Assembly (NCBI GenBank): GCA_027295555.1 | Contig: JAPUKT010000504.1 | Coordinates: 1-13,238 of the forward strand | Source of the DNA: Deltaproteobacteria bacterium | GTDB lineage: Bacteria; Myxococcota_A; Polyangia; Polyangiales; Houyiibacteriaceae | DNA length: 13,238 bases | Reading direction: 5' to 3' | Shown here: piece by piece, positions 6,764-13,238 of the stretch | Numbering within the stretch: the stretch's first letter is position 1 | Layout of the letters: each line of letters starts with the position of its first letter | The notes under the pieces: generated by a model | What the model saw: the letters and a program-made list of their open reading frames with translations, nothing else | What the model was told of the DNA's origin: nothing | Databases searched by the model: none | Position numbers and translations under genes: made by a program

Positions 6764-8068
6764 CTAGCCGCGAACGAGCCCTTCGACTGCAGAGCGAAGG
6801 TCGTCGTCGAGAACGCCGACGCACGTCAGGTAGGCGTGCCGAGAGTCCAGGTACGTTTGGGCGGCCTGTTGGACATCATCGGCGGTCACGTCTGCGACCT
6901 GCTGGGCGATTGTGGAGACCTGCTCGGGAAGCCCGAAGAGCGCGCTCATCCCGACGAAATGGACCGTGTCCTCGGGGTCGTCTCGAACGGTTCGGAGGTC
7001 CCAGAAATATCTTCGCTTGGCCTTCTCGACCTCTTCTTCGGCGGGAGCTCTCTCCTGCAGCTCGCGAATGAGCTCGAGCGTCGTCTCAACGAGCAATGGC
7101 ACCTTTTGGTGCTCTACCGAGGCCCCGAAATCGCAGACTCCGCAGTCTTCGAAGGTGTCGCTTCCGGCGAATGCGTCGTACGCCAGACCCCGCTCTTCAC
7201 AGATGACACGATGGACCCGCGTGCTCAGGCCGTCGTCCAAGATCCGGTCTAAGAGCAAGAATACCGGCGCCAAGGGACTGTTCACCCCCGGCGTGTGAAA
7301 CGAAAGCCGCACCTCGGTCTGACTGCCCTGCTCGTGGACGTATTTGAAGCGCTCGTGATCTCCTTTGCGGCTGGTCGGGGTCGGCGCGACGGATTGACCC
7401 CCCGGCATCCCGTCGAAGTGCATCCCGATTGCGTCCGCCAGGGCCTCTTGGTCGAAGGCGCCCGCGATGCACAAGACCGAGTTACACGCGGTGTAATGAC
7501 TTCCGTGGTGGCGCTTGAGATCATCGGTCTCGAAGCGCCCGAGGTTTTCCAACGGACCCGCGATCGAGAACCCGAGCGGATGATCTGGATAGAGTAGGCG
7601 TCGCGAGACGTTGTCGATGTCGACCTGCTCTCCGCTTTCGTTCAGGTCTTCGAGAATTTCTTCTCGGATGATCTGCTTTTCGGTGCCCATCTCGGTGAGC
7701 AAGGGTTGCCGAAGCACCTCCGCGAGAAGCTCCGTTCCCTGGGCTATCGTTTCGCTCGGCAGCGTGAGGTCGTAGCTCGTGAAGTCGACATGCGTCGCAG
7801 CGTCGAGCGTTCCGCCGAGCATTTCGATGGCAAGGCTGAGGTCGTGCGCGGCCGGATGTCGGTCCGTCCCTCGGTAGACCATGTGTTCGAGAAAGTGGCT
7901 GAGGCCGTTGGTTTCGACGGTTTCGTAGCGCGAGCCCACCCGAATGAAGCACGCGATCGTGGCGGACTGCAGATGTAGCAGAGGAATGAGCCGCACCCGT
8001 AGGCCGCTCGGAAGCGTCATCGACGCACACGGCAGCTCGGGAAGGCTTACTCCTTTAACTGTTGTCAT
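6764..8068 (-). CDS. M16 family zinc metallopeptidase
   Basis: The product is 434 aa, the usual size of a one-chain M16 (pitrilysin/processing-peptidase type) protein with two related domains. The inverted zinc motif HFLEH (His58, Glu61, His62) is intact, and the third ligand is expected at Glu136/Glu137 in IIREEILEDL. The C-terminal half carries the usual GLAYDAFAGSDTFEDCGVCDFG region (about 295-316). There is no signal peptide, so it is cytosolic or exported in another way; these enzymes usually clear peptides. The start ATG at 8068 overlaps the end of the parvulin gene by 14 nt. A strong AAAGGAG lies inside the first codons with no start codon at a suitable distance; Met17 (8020) is the only nearby alternative start. 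Its place after a parvulin-type chaperone suggests envelope protein quality control, which is inference. Confidence 0.92.
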   Translation of the reverse strand: MTTVKGVSLPELPCASMTLPSGLRVRLIPLLHLQSATIACFIRVGSRYETVETNGLSHFLEHMVYRGTDRHPAAHDLSLAIEMLGGTLDAATHVDFTSYDLTLPSETIAQGTELLAEVLRQPLLTEMGTEKQIIREEILEDLNESGEQVDIDNVSRRLLYPDHPLGFSIAGPLENLGRFETDDLKRHHGSHYTACNSVLCIAGAFDQEALADAIGMHFDGMPGGQSVAPTPTSRKGDHERFKYVHEQGSQTEVRLSFHTPGVNSPLAPVFLLLDRILDDGLSTRVHRVICEERGLAYDAFAGSDTFEDCGVCDFGASVEHQKVPLLVETTLELIRELQERAPAEEEVEKAKRRYFWDLRTVRDDPEDTVHFVGMSALFGLPEQVSTIAQQVADVTADDVQQAAQTYLDSRHAYLTCVGVLDDDLRSAVEGLVRG

Positions 8069-9659
8069 CCTGGGTTTGGAGCGGGTTGATCCGCAAAGCT
8101 TGGTCGGCTGCCGCTTGGTCGCGGAGCTTTCGGACGTAGAGGTCCACCGTCTCTTTTTTCTTGAGTGTGCGAAGCACTTCGCGCGTCGAGTCGCGAAGGT
8201 CGTCCGTGAACGCTGCCTTGTCGGGGCGCCGTCGATCGATGATCCGGAAAACGACCCACTCGCGTCCTACCCGTACCGGCTCGGAGGGGAACGTCTCACC
8301 ATCCGCAACGGCCAACACAGCATCGAGCAGAACGTTGGTTGGGAGGCCTACCAACGGGGCGCTGTCCCGTCCAAACTCCCCCGTCTCCGCGAGGGTAGGC
8401 GTCAACGTGGACTCGGGCGTCTTCTTGGCGTTGGCAGCCAACTTCTTTCGCACCTCTTCGTCGTTGGAGCTCTTCCACAGGGCGAGCGTAGCCGTCGCGG
8501 CCTCCTTGGCGCGCGATTCGATCCAATCCCGGCGATACAGGCCGTCAGCGAGCTCACGCTTGGCCTCTTCCTTCGGAACGTCTCCCTCTCGGATCCCCAG
8601 CACCTTGATGATGTGATAACCGAACTCCGTCTCGACCATATCGGAGATCTCGTCGACTTTCATCGCGAAGACGGCCTCGTCGTAGGCGTCGGGCATGGTG
8701 CCCTTCGGCTGATAACCCAGGTCGCCGCCCTTGGGGCCGGTGATCTTGTCCCCGCTGTTCTTGCGGGCCAGAGTCGAGAAATCCTCGCCGGCCACCGCGC
8801 GTTTGTGCAAGGCCTCTGCCTTCGTCTTGGCCTGCGCCTTCTCCTCGTCGGAGACGTACGATCCAGTCTTGATCAGAATGTGTTGTGAACGGACCTGCTT
8901 GTCGAGGTTGGTGTAGCGGTACTTGTTGGCCTCGTACTCTCTTTCGAGCCGGTCGGCGTTTTCGGCGATCCACTTCTCGACCGCGGCTTCCGACGTGTCC
9001 GGCTGCTGCTTGCTGTAGTACGCCGGTGAGAATCGCACGTATTGCATCTCCGCCTTGTCGTTCTCGCGGACGTAGTCCTCCCATGCCTCGGCGTCACTCA
9101 CGTTGACTGTCGACGCGACGAGCTCGCGCATCTGGGCGGCGAGGTATTCGTCGACCTGGCCGTCCGCGAACTCCCCCACGCTTCGACGAAGCCCATTCTC
9201 GATGTAGCGCTTTGCAAGCTCGGCGTTGAACTTGCCGTCCTTGTCGGCGAAAGAGACCGGGATCTCTCCCTGCGGCACTTCAGGAGGAGCATCGACACCG
9301 AGGGTCAACAGAATCACACCTTCGTTGACGAACCGCTCCATCACCTCGCCTTCGCTGACCTCGAACCCGACCTTGCGCGCCTCGCGGGCTAGCAAGGTGC
9401 GGTCGATCAAACCGTTGAGAACCAACTGCGGCAACCCCATCGACCGTTGAGTCTCCGCTGGCAGTCGTCCGAAGTTGCCTACCGCGTATGCCGCTTCGAA
9501 GTCTCCTCGGCTGAGGGTCTTGTCGTAGACACGAGCCAGATACGTGGATCCTCCGGCTGTACACCCCTCGGCCTGTCCGCCCCCAAATTGAAGAGCAAAC
9601 ACTGCAGAGAGCATCACAACGAGAAAAACGAGAAGGAACCCTTTGAGCTTAGCCGCCAT
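8055..9659 (-). CDS. Membrane-anchored parvulin-type peptidyl-prolyl isomerase (PpiD/SurA-like)
   Basis: The product is 534 aa. It should be a periplasmic folding factor held in the inner membrane by one N-terminal segment (about residues 6-25). A SurA/PpiD-like N-terminal helical region covers about 40-200. The parvulin (PpiC) rotamase domain covers about 256-354: RSQHILI, GEDFSTLARKNSGD, GGDLGYQPKGTMPDAYDEAVF, ETEFGYHIIKV. A charged C-terminal region with a second possible SurA-like segment follows. The order anchor, chaperone domain, one parvulin domain matches PpiD, though E. coli PpiD is longer (623 aa). The cysteine after the anchor (AEGC) is not a good lipobox. The ATG at 9659 was chosen; GTG at 9662 and TTG at 9665 are in the same frame and none has a good Shine-Dalgarno. 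It is the first gene of a two-gene unit with the M16 peptidase. Confidence 0.9.
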   Translation of the reverse strand: MAAKLKGFLLVFLVVMLSAVFALQFGGGQAEGCTAGGSTYLARVYDKTLSRGDFEAAYAVGNFGRLPAETQRSMGLPQLVLNGLIDRTLLAREARKVGFEVSEGEVMERFVNEGVILLTLGVDAPPEVPQGEIPVSFADKDGKFNAELAKRYIENGLRRSVGEFADGQVDEYLAAQMRELVASTVNVSDAEAWEDYVRENDKAEMQYVRFSPAYYSKQQPDTSEAAVEKWIAENADRLEREYEANKYRYTNLDKQVRSQHILIKTGSYVSDEEKAQAKTKAEALHKRAVAGEDFSTLARKNSGDKITGPKGGDLGYQPKGTMPDAYDEAVFAMKVDEISDMVETEFGYHIIKVLGIREGDVPKEEAKRELADGLYRRDWIESRAKEAATATLALWKSSNDEEVRKKLAANAKKTPESTLTPTLAETGEFGRDSAPLVGLPTNVLLDAVLAVADGETFPSEPVRVGREWVVFRIIDRRRPDKAAFTDDLRDSTREVLRTLKKKETVDLYVRKLRDQAAADQALRINPLQTQDDNS

Positions 9660-9665
9660 CACCAA

Positions 9666-9714
9666 TTGCCGTTTAAAGAGGCCGAACCATAGAGGAGAGG
9701 CAGAGGAACGGCAA
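9666..9714. repeat. 8-bp inverted repeat flanking the parvulin gene promoter
   Basis: TTGCCGTT (9666-9673) and AACGGCAA (9707-9714) are perfect reverse complements separated by 33 nt. The right arm contains the putative -35 box of the parvulin gene, and the left arm lies in its short leader. Arm centres are 41 nt apart, close to four helical turns, which would suit a regulator bound at both sites. An 8-bp match in a gap of this size can arise by chance. Confidence 0.35.
9686..9714 (-). promoter_or_regulatory. Putative sigma70-type promoter of the parvulin-M16 unit
   Basis: On the minus strand TTGCCG (9714-9709) is a four-of-six match to the -35 consensus, followed by a 17-nt spacer and TATGGT (9691-9686), a four-of-six match to the -10. 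Transcription would start near 9679, about 20 nt before the chosen ATG at 9659. Confidence 0.45.
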
Positions 9715-9721
9715 ACTGGGA

Positions 9722-9747
9722 TTCCGGGCCCGTCCGAAGGCCCGGGA
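9722..9747 (+). other. GC-rich hairpin upstream of the TonB/AgmX-like gene
   Basis: CCGGGCC (9724-9730) pairs perfectly with GGCCCGG (9739-9745) across an 8-nt loop, and the stem can extend by one G-T and one T-A pair. It has no T-run, so it is unlikely to be a plain terminator. If the gene starts at GTG 9827, this would be a hairpin in or just before the 5' leader. If it starts at TTG 9749, the hairpin would cover its ribosome site. Confidence 0.4.
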
Positions 9748-9826
9748 GTTGGCTAGATCGGCTGGGGAATCTACACTCGGCTACGAGTCCGAGAAATGGC
9801 TCCAACATGGGGAAAGTGAGGGGGAT

Positions 9827-10393
9827 GTGGCCCAAGGTTCGAGCCTACCGCCGCTAAAGACCAATAAGGGTAGGTACGGGGTCGTGCTCCTGACCTTTCT
9901 GGCGACGTGTGGCGGGGTCTGGCTGTACCTGCAGGGCACGAGGGAGGCGGAGTCCAAGACCGAGGTCCCCGCGCCCGCTCGAGCCCCTCGGGAGCAGTTC
10001 GTCCCCGAGCTCGGGATTCCGGAAGAGGATGCCCGCCCAGACGAGAGCGAAGTCGAGGTGGCCAAGCGCGAGCGGCCACGGGAACCCGCCGAGTGCGACG
10101 GCTCCCTCGAGGCCGCCCAGATTCGCCGCGTCATCAATGGTCCGCCCCGGAAACAGGTTCAGACTTGCTACGAACATCGCCTGAAGGACAACAACCTTCT
10201 CCAGGGCCAGATGACGGTCCTTTTGACGATTGCGCCATCGGGCGCCGTTCGGAACGTCTCGGTGTCGGGGTCTTTGCGCGACCCCCAGATCTACTCGTGC
10301 GTGAAGCGCCTTGCGAGGACGTGGAACTTTCCGAAGCCCGCGGGCGGATGCGTCCTCACGGCAGTCCCGTTCACGATGACGCCCAAGCTATGA
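9827..10393 (+). CDS. TonB-like membrane protein with AgmX/PglI-type C-terminal domain
   Basis: The product is 188 aa from the chosen start. Layout is TonB-like: short basic cytoplasmic end, one transmembrane helix (about 17-36), a proline- and acid-rich linker (about 45-88), and a C-terminal domain from about 89 to the end. That domain matches the AgmX/PglI family known from Myxococcus gliding-motility proteins: a CDGSL then RRVIN start, VQTCYEHRL, GQMTVLLTIAPSGAVRNVSVSGSL, SCVKRLARTWNFPKPAGG and a closing PF segment. Four cysteines in it could form disulfides in the periplasm. GTG at 9827 was chosen because GTGAGGGG precedes it closely; TTG at 9749 in the same frame gives 214 aa and is the alternative. 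Specific function is unknown. No ExbB/ExbD partners are present. Its end overlaps the end of fbp by 6 nt. Confidence 0.82.
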   Translation: MAQGSSLPPLKTNKGRYGVVLLTFLATCGGVWLYLQGTREAESKTEVPAPARAPREQFVPELGIPEEDARPDESEVEVAKRERPREPAECDGSLEAAQIRRVINGPPRKQVQTCYEHRLKDNNLLQGQMTVLLTIAPSGAVRNVSVSGSLRDPQIYSCVKRLARTWNFPKPAGGCVLTAVPFTMTPKL

Positions 10394-11422
10394 GGTGATA
10401 GCGAACCGAAGCAAATTGGCGACGTCGGCCGGGCTTCCCATGAACACCGCGGTGCGTTGGTGAAGCTCCCGCGGCTCGATGTCGAGAATGCGGTTTTTGC
10501 CGTCCGATGCGGTGCCGCCTGCCGCTTCCACCAGAAACGCCATCGGACTGGCCTCGTACAGTAGGCGGAGCTTTCCTTTGCGGTTCTTCACGTCCTGCGG
10601 GTAGGCGAAGATCCCGCCGCGCAACAAGGTGCGATGTACATCGGCGACCATTGCGCCGATGTAGCGCAATCGGTAGGCCTTCTTGTTCTCGCCGGGCGTC
10701 TTGATCCAGTCGACCCACCGTCGGATGCCCTCGTCCCAGTTGTGGTAGTTGCCTTCGTTGATCGAATAGATGGCGCCGCGCTCGGGAATGCGAATGTTGG
10801 GGTGCGACAAGAAGAACGCGCCGACGCCCGGGTCATAGGTGAACCCATCCACACCCTCACCAGTCGAGTAGACCAGCATGTTGGAGGAGCCGTAGACGAC
10901 GTAGCCTGCGGCAATGATGTCACGCCCTGGCTGCAGGAGGTCGTCGAGCGTGCCCGGCGTTCCCTCCGGTGTGATGCGTCGATGGATCGAAAAGATCGTC
11001 CCGATCGAGGCGTTGATGTCGATGTTCCCGGAGCCGTCCAGCGGGTCGAACTGAAGAACGTACTTCCCCTGGGGGTACTGAGTCGGGATCGCGATCGGCT
11101 CCTCGATCTCTTCGCTCCCCATCACGCAGACATGGCCTCCGGCCTCGACCGTGCTCACGATCGTGTTGTTCGCGAACATGTCGAGCTTCTGGACCGCCTC
11201 ACCCTGGATGTTGGTCTTGCCCGTCAGGCCCAGAATTCCAGAAAGCCCCGCCTTGCTGACCCGGCTGGCGATGATTTTCGTAGCGAGCGTGATCTGTTGG
11301 AATAGCCCTGTGAAATCGCCGGTTGCCTCGGGCATCCGTCGCTGGCGATCGAGAAGATGTCGCTCCAAGGTGCTACCGATGGGGCTGTCTTCCACGGGGC
11401 CGCTCGATCCTGCCTTGCTCAT
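10388..11422 (-). CDS. fbp: Class I fructose-1,6-bisphosphatase
   Basis: The product is 344 aa, the normal size for class I enzymes. It hydrolyses fructose 1,6-bisphosphate to fructose 6-phosphate, the committed step of gluconeogenesis, in the cytosol with magnesium. Visible signatures are TLERHLLDRQ and ATGDFTGLFQQITLA near the N-terminus (the AMP-site region), NIQGEAVQKLD (71-81), SEE (103-105), the metal-binding DPLDGS (126-131) with GNIDINASIG, RYIGAMVADVHRTLLRGGIFAYP (253-275, in part) and KLRLLYEASPMAFLVEAAGG (284-303) with the conserved Glu290. The ATG at 11422 is chosen because it gives the family's usual N-terminus; a GTG at 11452 would add 10 residues. No strong Shine-Dalgarno is seen for either. 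The gene is monocistronic here, divergent from the EAL gene and convergent with the TonB-like gene. Confidence 0.96.
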   Translation of the reverse strand: MSKAGSSGPVEDSPIGSTLERHLLDRQRRMPEATGDFTGLFQQITLATKIIASRVSKAGLSGILGLTGKTNIQGEAVQKLDMFANNTIVSTVEAGGHVCVMGSEEIEEPIAIPTQYPQGKYVLQFDPLDGSGNIDINASIGTIFSIHRRITPEGTPGTLDDLLQPGRDIIAAGYVVYGSSNMLVYSTGEGVDGFTYDPGVGAFFLSHPNIRIPERGAIYSINEGNYHNWDEGIRRWVDWIKTPGENKKAYRLRYIGAMVADVHRTLLRGGIFAYPQDVKNRKGKLRLLYEASPMAFLVEAAGGTASDGKNRILDIEPRELHQRTAVFMGSPADVANLLRFAITS

Positions 11423-11482
11423 GGCTGCGGGGCATACCAGAGGCCTCCACACCGCGCTAGGCTGGCCGCATGAGAATGCAAC

Positions 11483-11500
11483 TATCCCCGATTAGGGATA
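11483..11500. promoter_or_regulatory. Inverted repeat in the fbp/EAL divergent region, possible operator
   Basis: TATCCC-CGATTA-GGGATA is a perfect 6-bp inverted repeat with a 6-nt spacer, in an AT-richer pocket of the 124-nt divergent gap. It sits just upstream of a TATGAT sequence (11513-11518) that could be the -10 of the EAL gene, so a protein bound there could overlap the -35 region. No known regulator is recognised from the sequence. Confidence 0.4.
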
Positions 11501-11512
11501 CCAATCTGTGGT

Positions 11513-11518
11513 TATGAT
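11513..11518 (+). promoter_or_regulatory. Possible -10 box of the EAL gene
   Basis: TATGAT is a five-of-six match to the -10 consensus, 28 nt before the GTG start codon of the EAL gene, whose ribosome site GGTGGGAG lies 4 nt before that start. No good -35 is found 16-18 nt upstream, so an activator or another sigma factor may be needed. TAAACT (11523-11528) is an alternative -10. Confidence 0.3.
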
Positions 11519-11546
11519 CGTGTAAACTTACCGTGGTGGGAGATTT

Positions 11547-12356
11547 GTGACGAACTTTCGTAACTGGCTGAAGAGCCACCAGCAGCGTCGCCCCGGAGCC
11601 CCACGCGCCCGAAGCGTGAAAGGTCTTCCGGGGGTGTTGGCGCGCGGCAACCTGAGCGTCGTCTACCAACCGATCGTCTCGCTCACCACGATGGAGCCCT
11701 TTGCCTACGAAGCCCTCGTCCGGAGCGATTCGCCGCACTGGATCAATCCACCCAAGCTCTTCGACGAGGCGATCAAGAGTCGCTGCGTCGGCGCACTGGG
11801 GCGCGCGATTCGCGAAATCGCCACGGCAAACTGCAACGGTGCGCCGCTCTTCCTCAACATCCACCCGGCCGAGTTCGACGAGTCATGGCTGGTTCAGCCC
11901 GACGACCCGATCTTCACACACGACCAACCGATCTATCTCGAGGTCACCGAATCGGTTCCGTTGACTCATTTTGCGTACTGCCACAGCGTCCTTCGCGAGA
12001 TCCGCGGCAAGGGCGTCTCGCTCGCGATCGACGACCTGGGCGCCGGCTATTCCAACCTGAAGTACATCGTCGATCTCAAGCCGGAGATCGTGAAGCTCGA
12101 TCGAAACCTCATCGCCGACCTCGCCGACGACCGTCGCGCGCAGGTGCTCGTGAGGCACCTCGTTCGGCTTTGTCACGAGCTCGGTGCGCGCGTCGTCGCC
12201 GAAGGCATCGAGCAAGAGACGGAGATGAAGGTGGTGGTCGACTGTGGCGCCCACTACGGCCAGGGCTACTACTTCGCGCGCCCTGCGTATCCCGCCCCCG
12301 GCGTCAGTGCGACGCCGCGTGAGGTGATGAGCAAGGGGCGCCTGACCGCTGTTTAG
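11547..12356 (+). CDS. Stand-alone EAL-domain cyclic-di-GMP phosphodiesterase
   Basis: The product is 269 aa, almost wholly one EAL domain, after a basic N-terminal tail of about 28 residues. EAL enzymes hydrolyse c-di-GMP to pGpG and so lower this second messenger. The catalytic set looks complete: Glu55 in EALVR, Asn104 in FLNIHP, Glu132 in YLEVTES, Asp162-Asp163 in IDDLGAGYSNL (loop 6), Lys183 in KLD, Glu219 and Glu222 in VVAEGIEQ, and Gln239 in GQGYYFARP. Activity is therefore predicted. No transmembrane, sensor or GGDEF domain is attached, so input must come from another protein or from expression level. Start is GTG with a good ribosome site (GGTGGGAG, 4-nt spacing). Its end overlaps the end of the CpaF-like gene by 4 nt. 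Confidence 0.92.
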   Translation: MTNFRNWLKSHQQRRPGAPRARSVKGLPGVLARGNLSVVYQPIVSLTTMEPFAYEALVRSDSPHWINPPKLFDEAIKSRCVGALGRAIREIATANCNGAPLFLNIHPAEFDESWLVQPDDPIFTHDQPIYLEVTESVPLTHFAYCHSVLREIRGKGVSLAIDDLGAGYSNLKYIVDLKPEIVKLDRNLIADLADDRRAQVLVRHLVRLCHELGARVVAEGIEQETEMKVVVDCGAHYGQGYYFARPAYPAPGVSATPREVMSKGRLTAV

Positions 12357-13238
12357 AACGGGACCGATTTGTGGCTCACGTCGTCGGCCTCGTGGCCTTC
12401 GACTTCGTGAATCGCTGTGACGCGGCTGCCATCGGGCCCCCGCTCGACCGCCACGACCGTGTGTACGGTGCTTCCGATCAACTGCGCGATGCAAGGTCGG
12501 CTCGCTCCGCCACAACTGGCGGCCAACACCAAGCTTTCTATTGCATCCTTAGCGCTCGAGCAGTGGACGCCTATGAGGTGTCCAGGGTCGCGTCCGTTCA
12601 CTGCGGCGAGCGCAGCTACCGAGTCTGCTCCCGTGAGATCGTTCATGACCACGTGGTCGGCGCGCAGGCGCGCGCCTTGGGCGATGGCATCTGCCATCGA
12701 CATCCCCGCGTCCGCTGCGGTCAACGCGATGACTCTTTCTCGATCGACATCGAGGTCGGGAACCGCTTCGATCACCACGGTGTTCTCTTCTTCGGGAAGC
12801 CGTTGCGCCATCGCGGACAGCAAGGTGGTAACTCCGGATCCCTGAGGGCCGACGACGACGATATTGCGGCACTCCGCGATTGCCTTCGTGAGGTACGCGG
12901 CTGCGTCGGCGCTCATCCAGCCTTCTTCGGCTAGCTTGTCGAGCGACACGGCCCGGCCGACTCGGATCTCGATCACAGGGCCATTGGCTGCCAAGGGCGC
13001 CTGCATGATCGTCACGCGCGGGCCGAACGACAATCGGCCGTGAAACACCGGCTGGTCTTCGAGCACGCGACCGCTCTGGGCGGCGAGCCGGCGTGCTACG
13101 ACCTGGAGCGCGCCCGGCGACGAGAACGATAACTCGGTCGATCGCAGCCCTGCGCCCATGTCGAGAAGCACGCGGTTCGGCCCATTGACCACCACCATTT
13201 GAACCTCATCATTCGACAGCGCGTCATCGAGGGCACCG
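12353..13238 (-). CDS. CpaF/TadA-like secretion ATPase with degenerate Walker motifs, truncated at the right edge
   Basis: The frame is open to the right edge, so the N-terminus is missing; 294 residues are visible. The reading before the first in-window Met (ALDDALSNDEVQ then MVVVNGPNRV) continues the CpaF pattern, so that Met is not the true start. Numbering from it: the N-terminal domain (NGP at 5-7, GRLSFGPRVTIMQAPLA at 54-70, IEIRV at 77-81), Walker A region GPQGSGVT (117-124), Asp-box region VVIEAVPDLDVDRERVIAL (141-159), Walker B region HVVMNDLTG (182-190), and His-box region GVHCSSAKDAIESL (210-223). In active CpaF/TadA proteins Walker A ends in GKT; here Val123 replaces the lysine. 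Walker B GEVRG reads NDLTG. The protein is probably a weak or inactive ATPase, perhaps a partner of a complete one. CpaF family proteins drive Tad pili and type II/IV-like secretion. Confidence 0.85.
   Translation of the reverse strand, partial: GALDDALSNDEVQMVVVNGPNRVLLDMGAGLRSTELSFSSPGALQVVARRLAAQSGRVLEDQPVFHGRLSFGPRVTIMQAPLAANGPVIEIRVGRAVSLDKLAEEGWMSADAAAYLTKAIAECRNIVVVGPQGSGVTTLLSAMAQRLPEEENTVVIEAVPDLDVDRERVIALTAADAGMSMADAIAQGARLRADHVVMNDLTGADSVAALAAVNGRDPGHLIGVHCSSAKDAIESLVLAASCGGASRPCIAQLIGSTVHTVVAVERGPDGSRVTAIHEVEGHEADDVSHKSVPF

Noticed and set aside
7944..8888. A 314-codon plus-strand frame antisense to the parvulin and M16 genes
   Set aside because: It overlaps two strongly supported genes in another frame and shows no recognisable motif, ribosome site or composition of a real protein.
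9560..9580. Possible lipoprotein signal in the parvulin (cysteine after the anchor)
   Set aside because: The residues before the cysteine (AEG) do not fit a lipobox and the cysteine is too far from the hydrophobic core. A plain membrane anchor fits better.
12353..13198. CpaF-like gene starting at the ATG at 13198
   Set aside because: The frame stays open to the window edge and the residues before this Met fit the family pattern, so the gene is truncated rather than starting here.

Overview
The window is GC-rich, densely coded DNA with no RNA genes, insertion sequences, CRISPR arrays or phage genes that I can see. It looks like chromosomal DNA of a Myxococcota-like (former Deltaproteobacteria) Gram-negative bacterium. 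The strongest pointer is a small membrane-anchored protein ending in an AgmX/PglI-type (TonB-like) C-terminal domain, a family abundant in myxobacteria. The exported proteins, parvulin chaperone, M16 peptidase and CpaF-type ATPase fit a two-membrane envelope. The taxonomic call is inference.

Layout from left to right: (1) The left edge holds the 5' end of a minus-strand membrane-protein reading frame, interrupted by an in-frame TGA. (2) A minus-strand GlcD/D-lactate-dehydrogenase-type FAD oxidase follows. (3) Divergent from it is a translationally coupled plus-strand pair: an unknown membrane-anchored extracytoplasmic protein and a family-39 (ArnT/PMT-like) glycosyltransferase. (4) The minus strand then carries pssA (phosphatidylserine synthase) and an unknown exported helical protein. 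(5) Divergent from these is a MoaD-MoaE fusion, a single-chain molybdopterin synthase of the MoaX type. (6) The minus strand has a two-gene unit: a PpiD/SurA-like parvulin and an M16 zinc peptidase whose reading frames overlap by 14 nt. (7) The plus strand has the TonB/AgmX-like protein, convergent with class I fructose-1,6-bisphosphatase. (8) The plus strand has a stand-alone EAL phosphodiesterase, convergent with a CpaF/TadA-like ATPase that runs off the right edge and whose Walker A lysine is replaced by valine.

The genes do not form one pathway. The main theme is the cell envelope: lipid synthesis (PssA), lipid-linked glycosyl transfer (GT39 and its partner), envelope protein folding and proteolysis (parvulin, M16), a TonB-like protein, and c-di-GMP turnover beside a secretion/pilus-type ATPase. 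Metabolic genes (glycolate/lactate oxidase, fbp, molybdopterin synthase) lie between them. The packing is very tight: three of the four convergent gene pairs overlap at their stop codons, and the longest gap between confident genes is about 170 nt.

I see no complete new system. The items most worth a second look are the degenerate CpaF-like ATPase, the uncleaved-as-encoded MoaD di-glycine inside the MoaX fusion, the unknown partner of the glycosyltransferase, and the in-frame TGA at the left edge.
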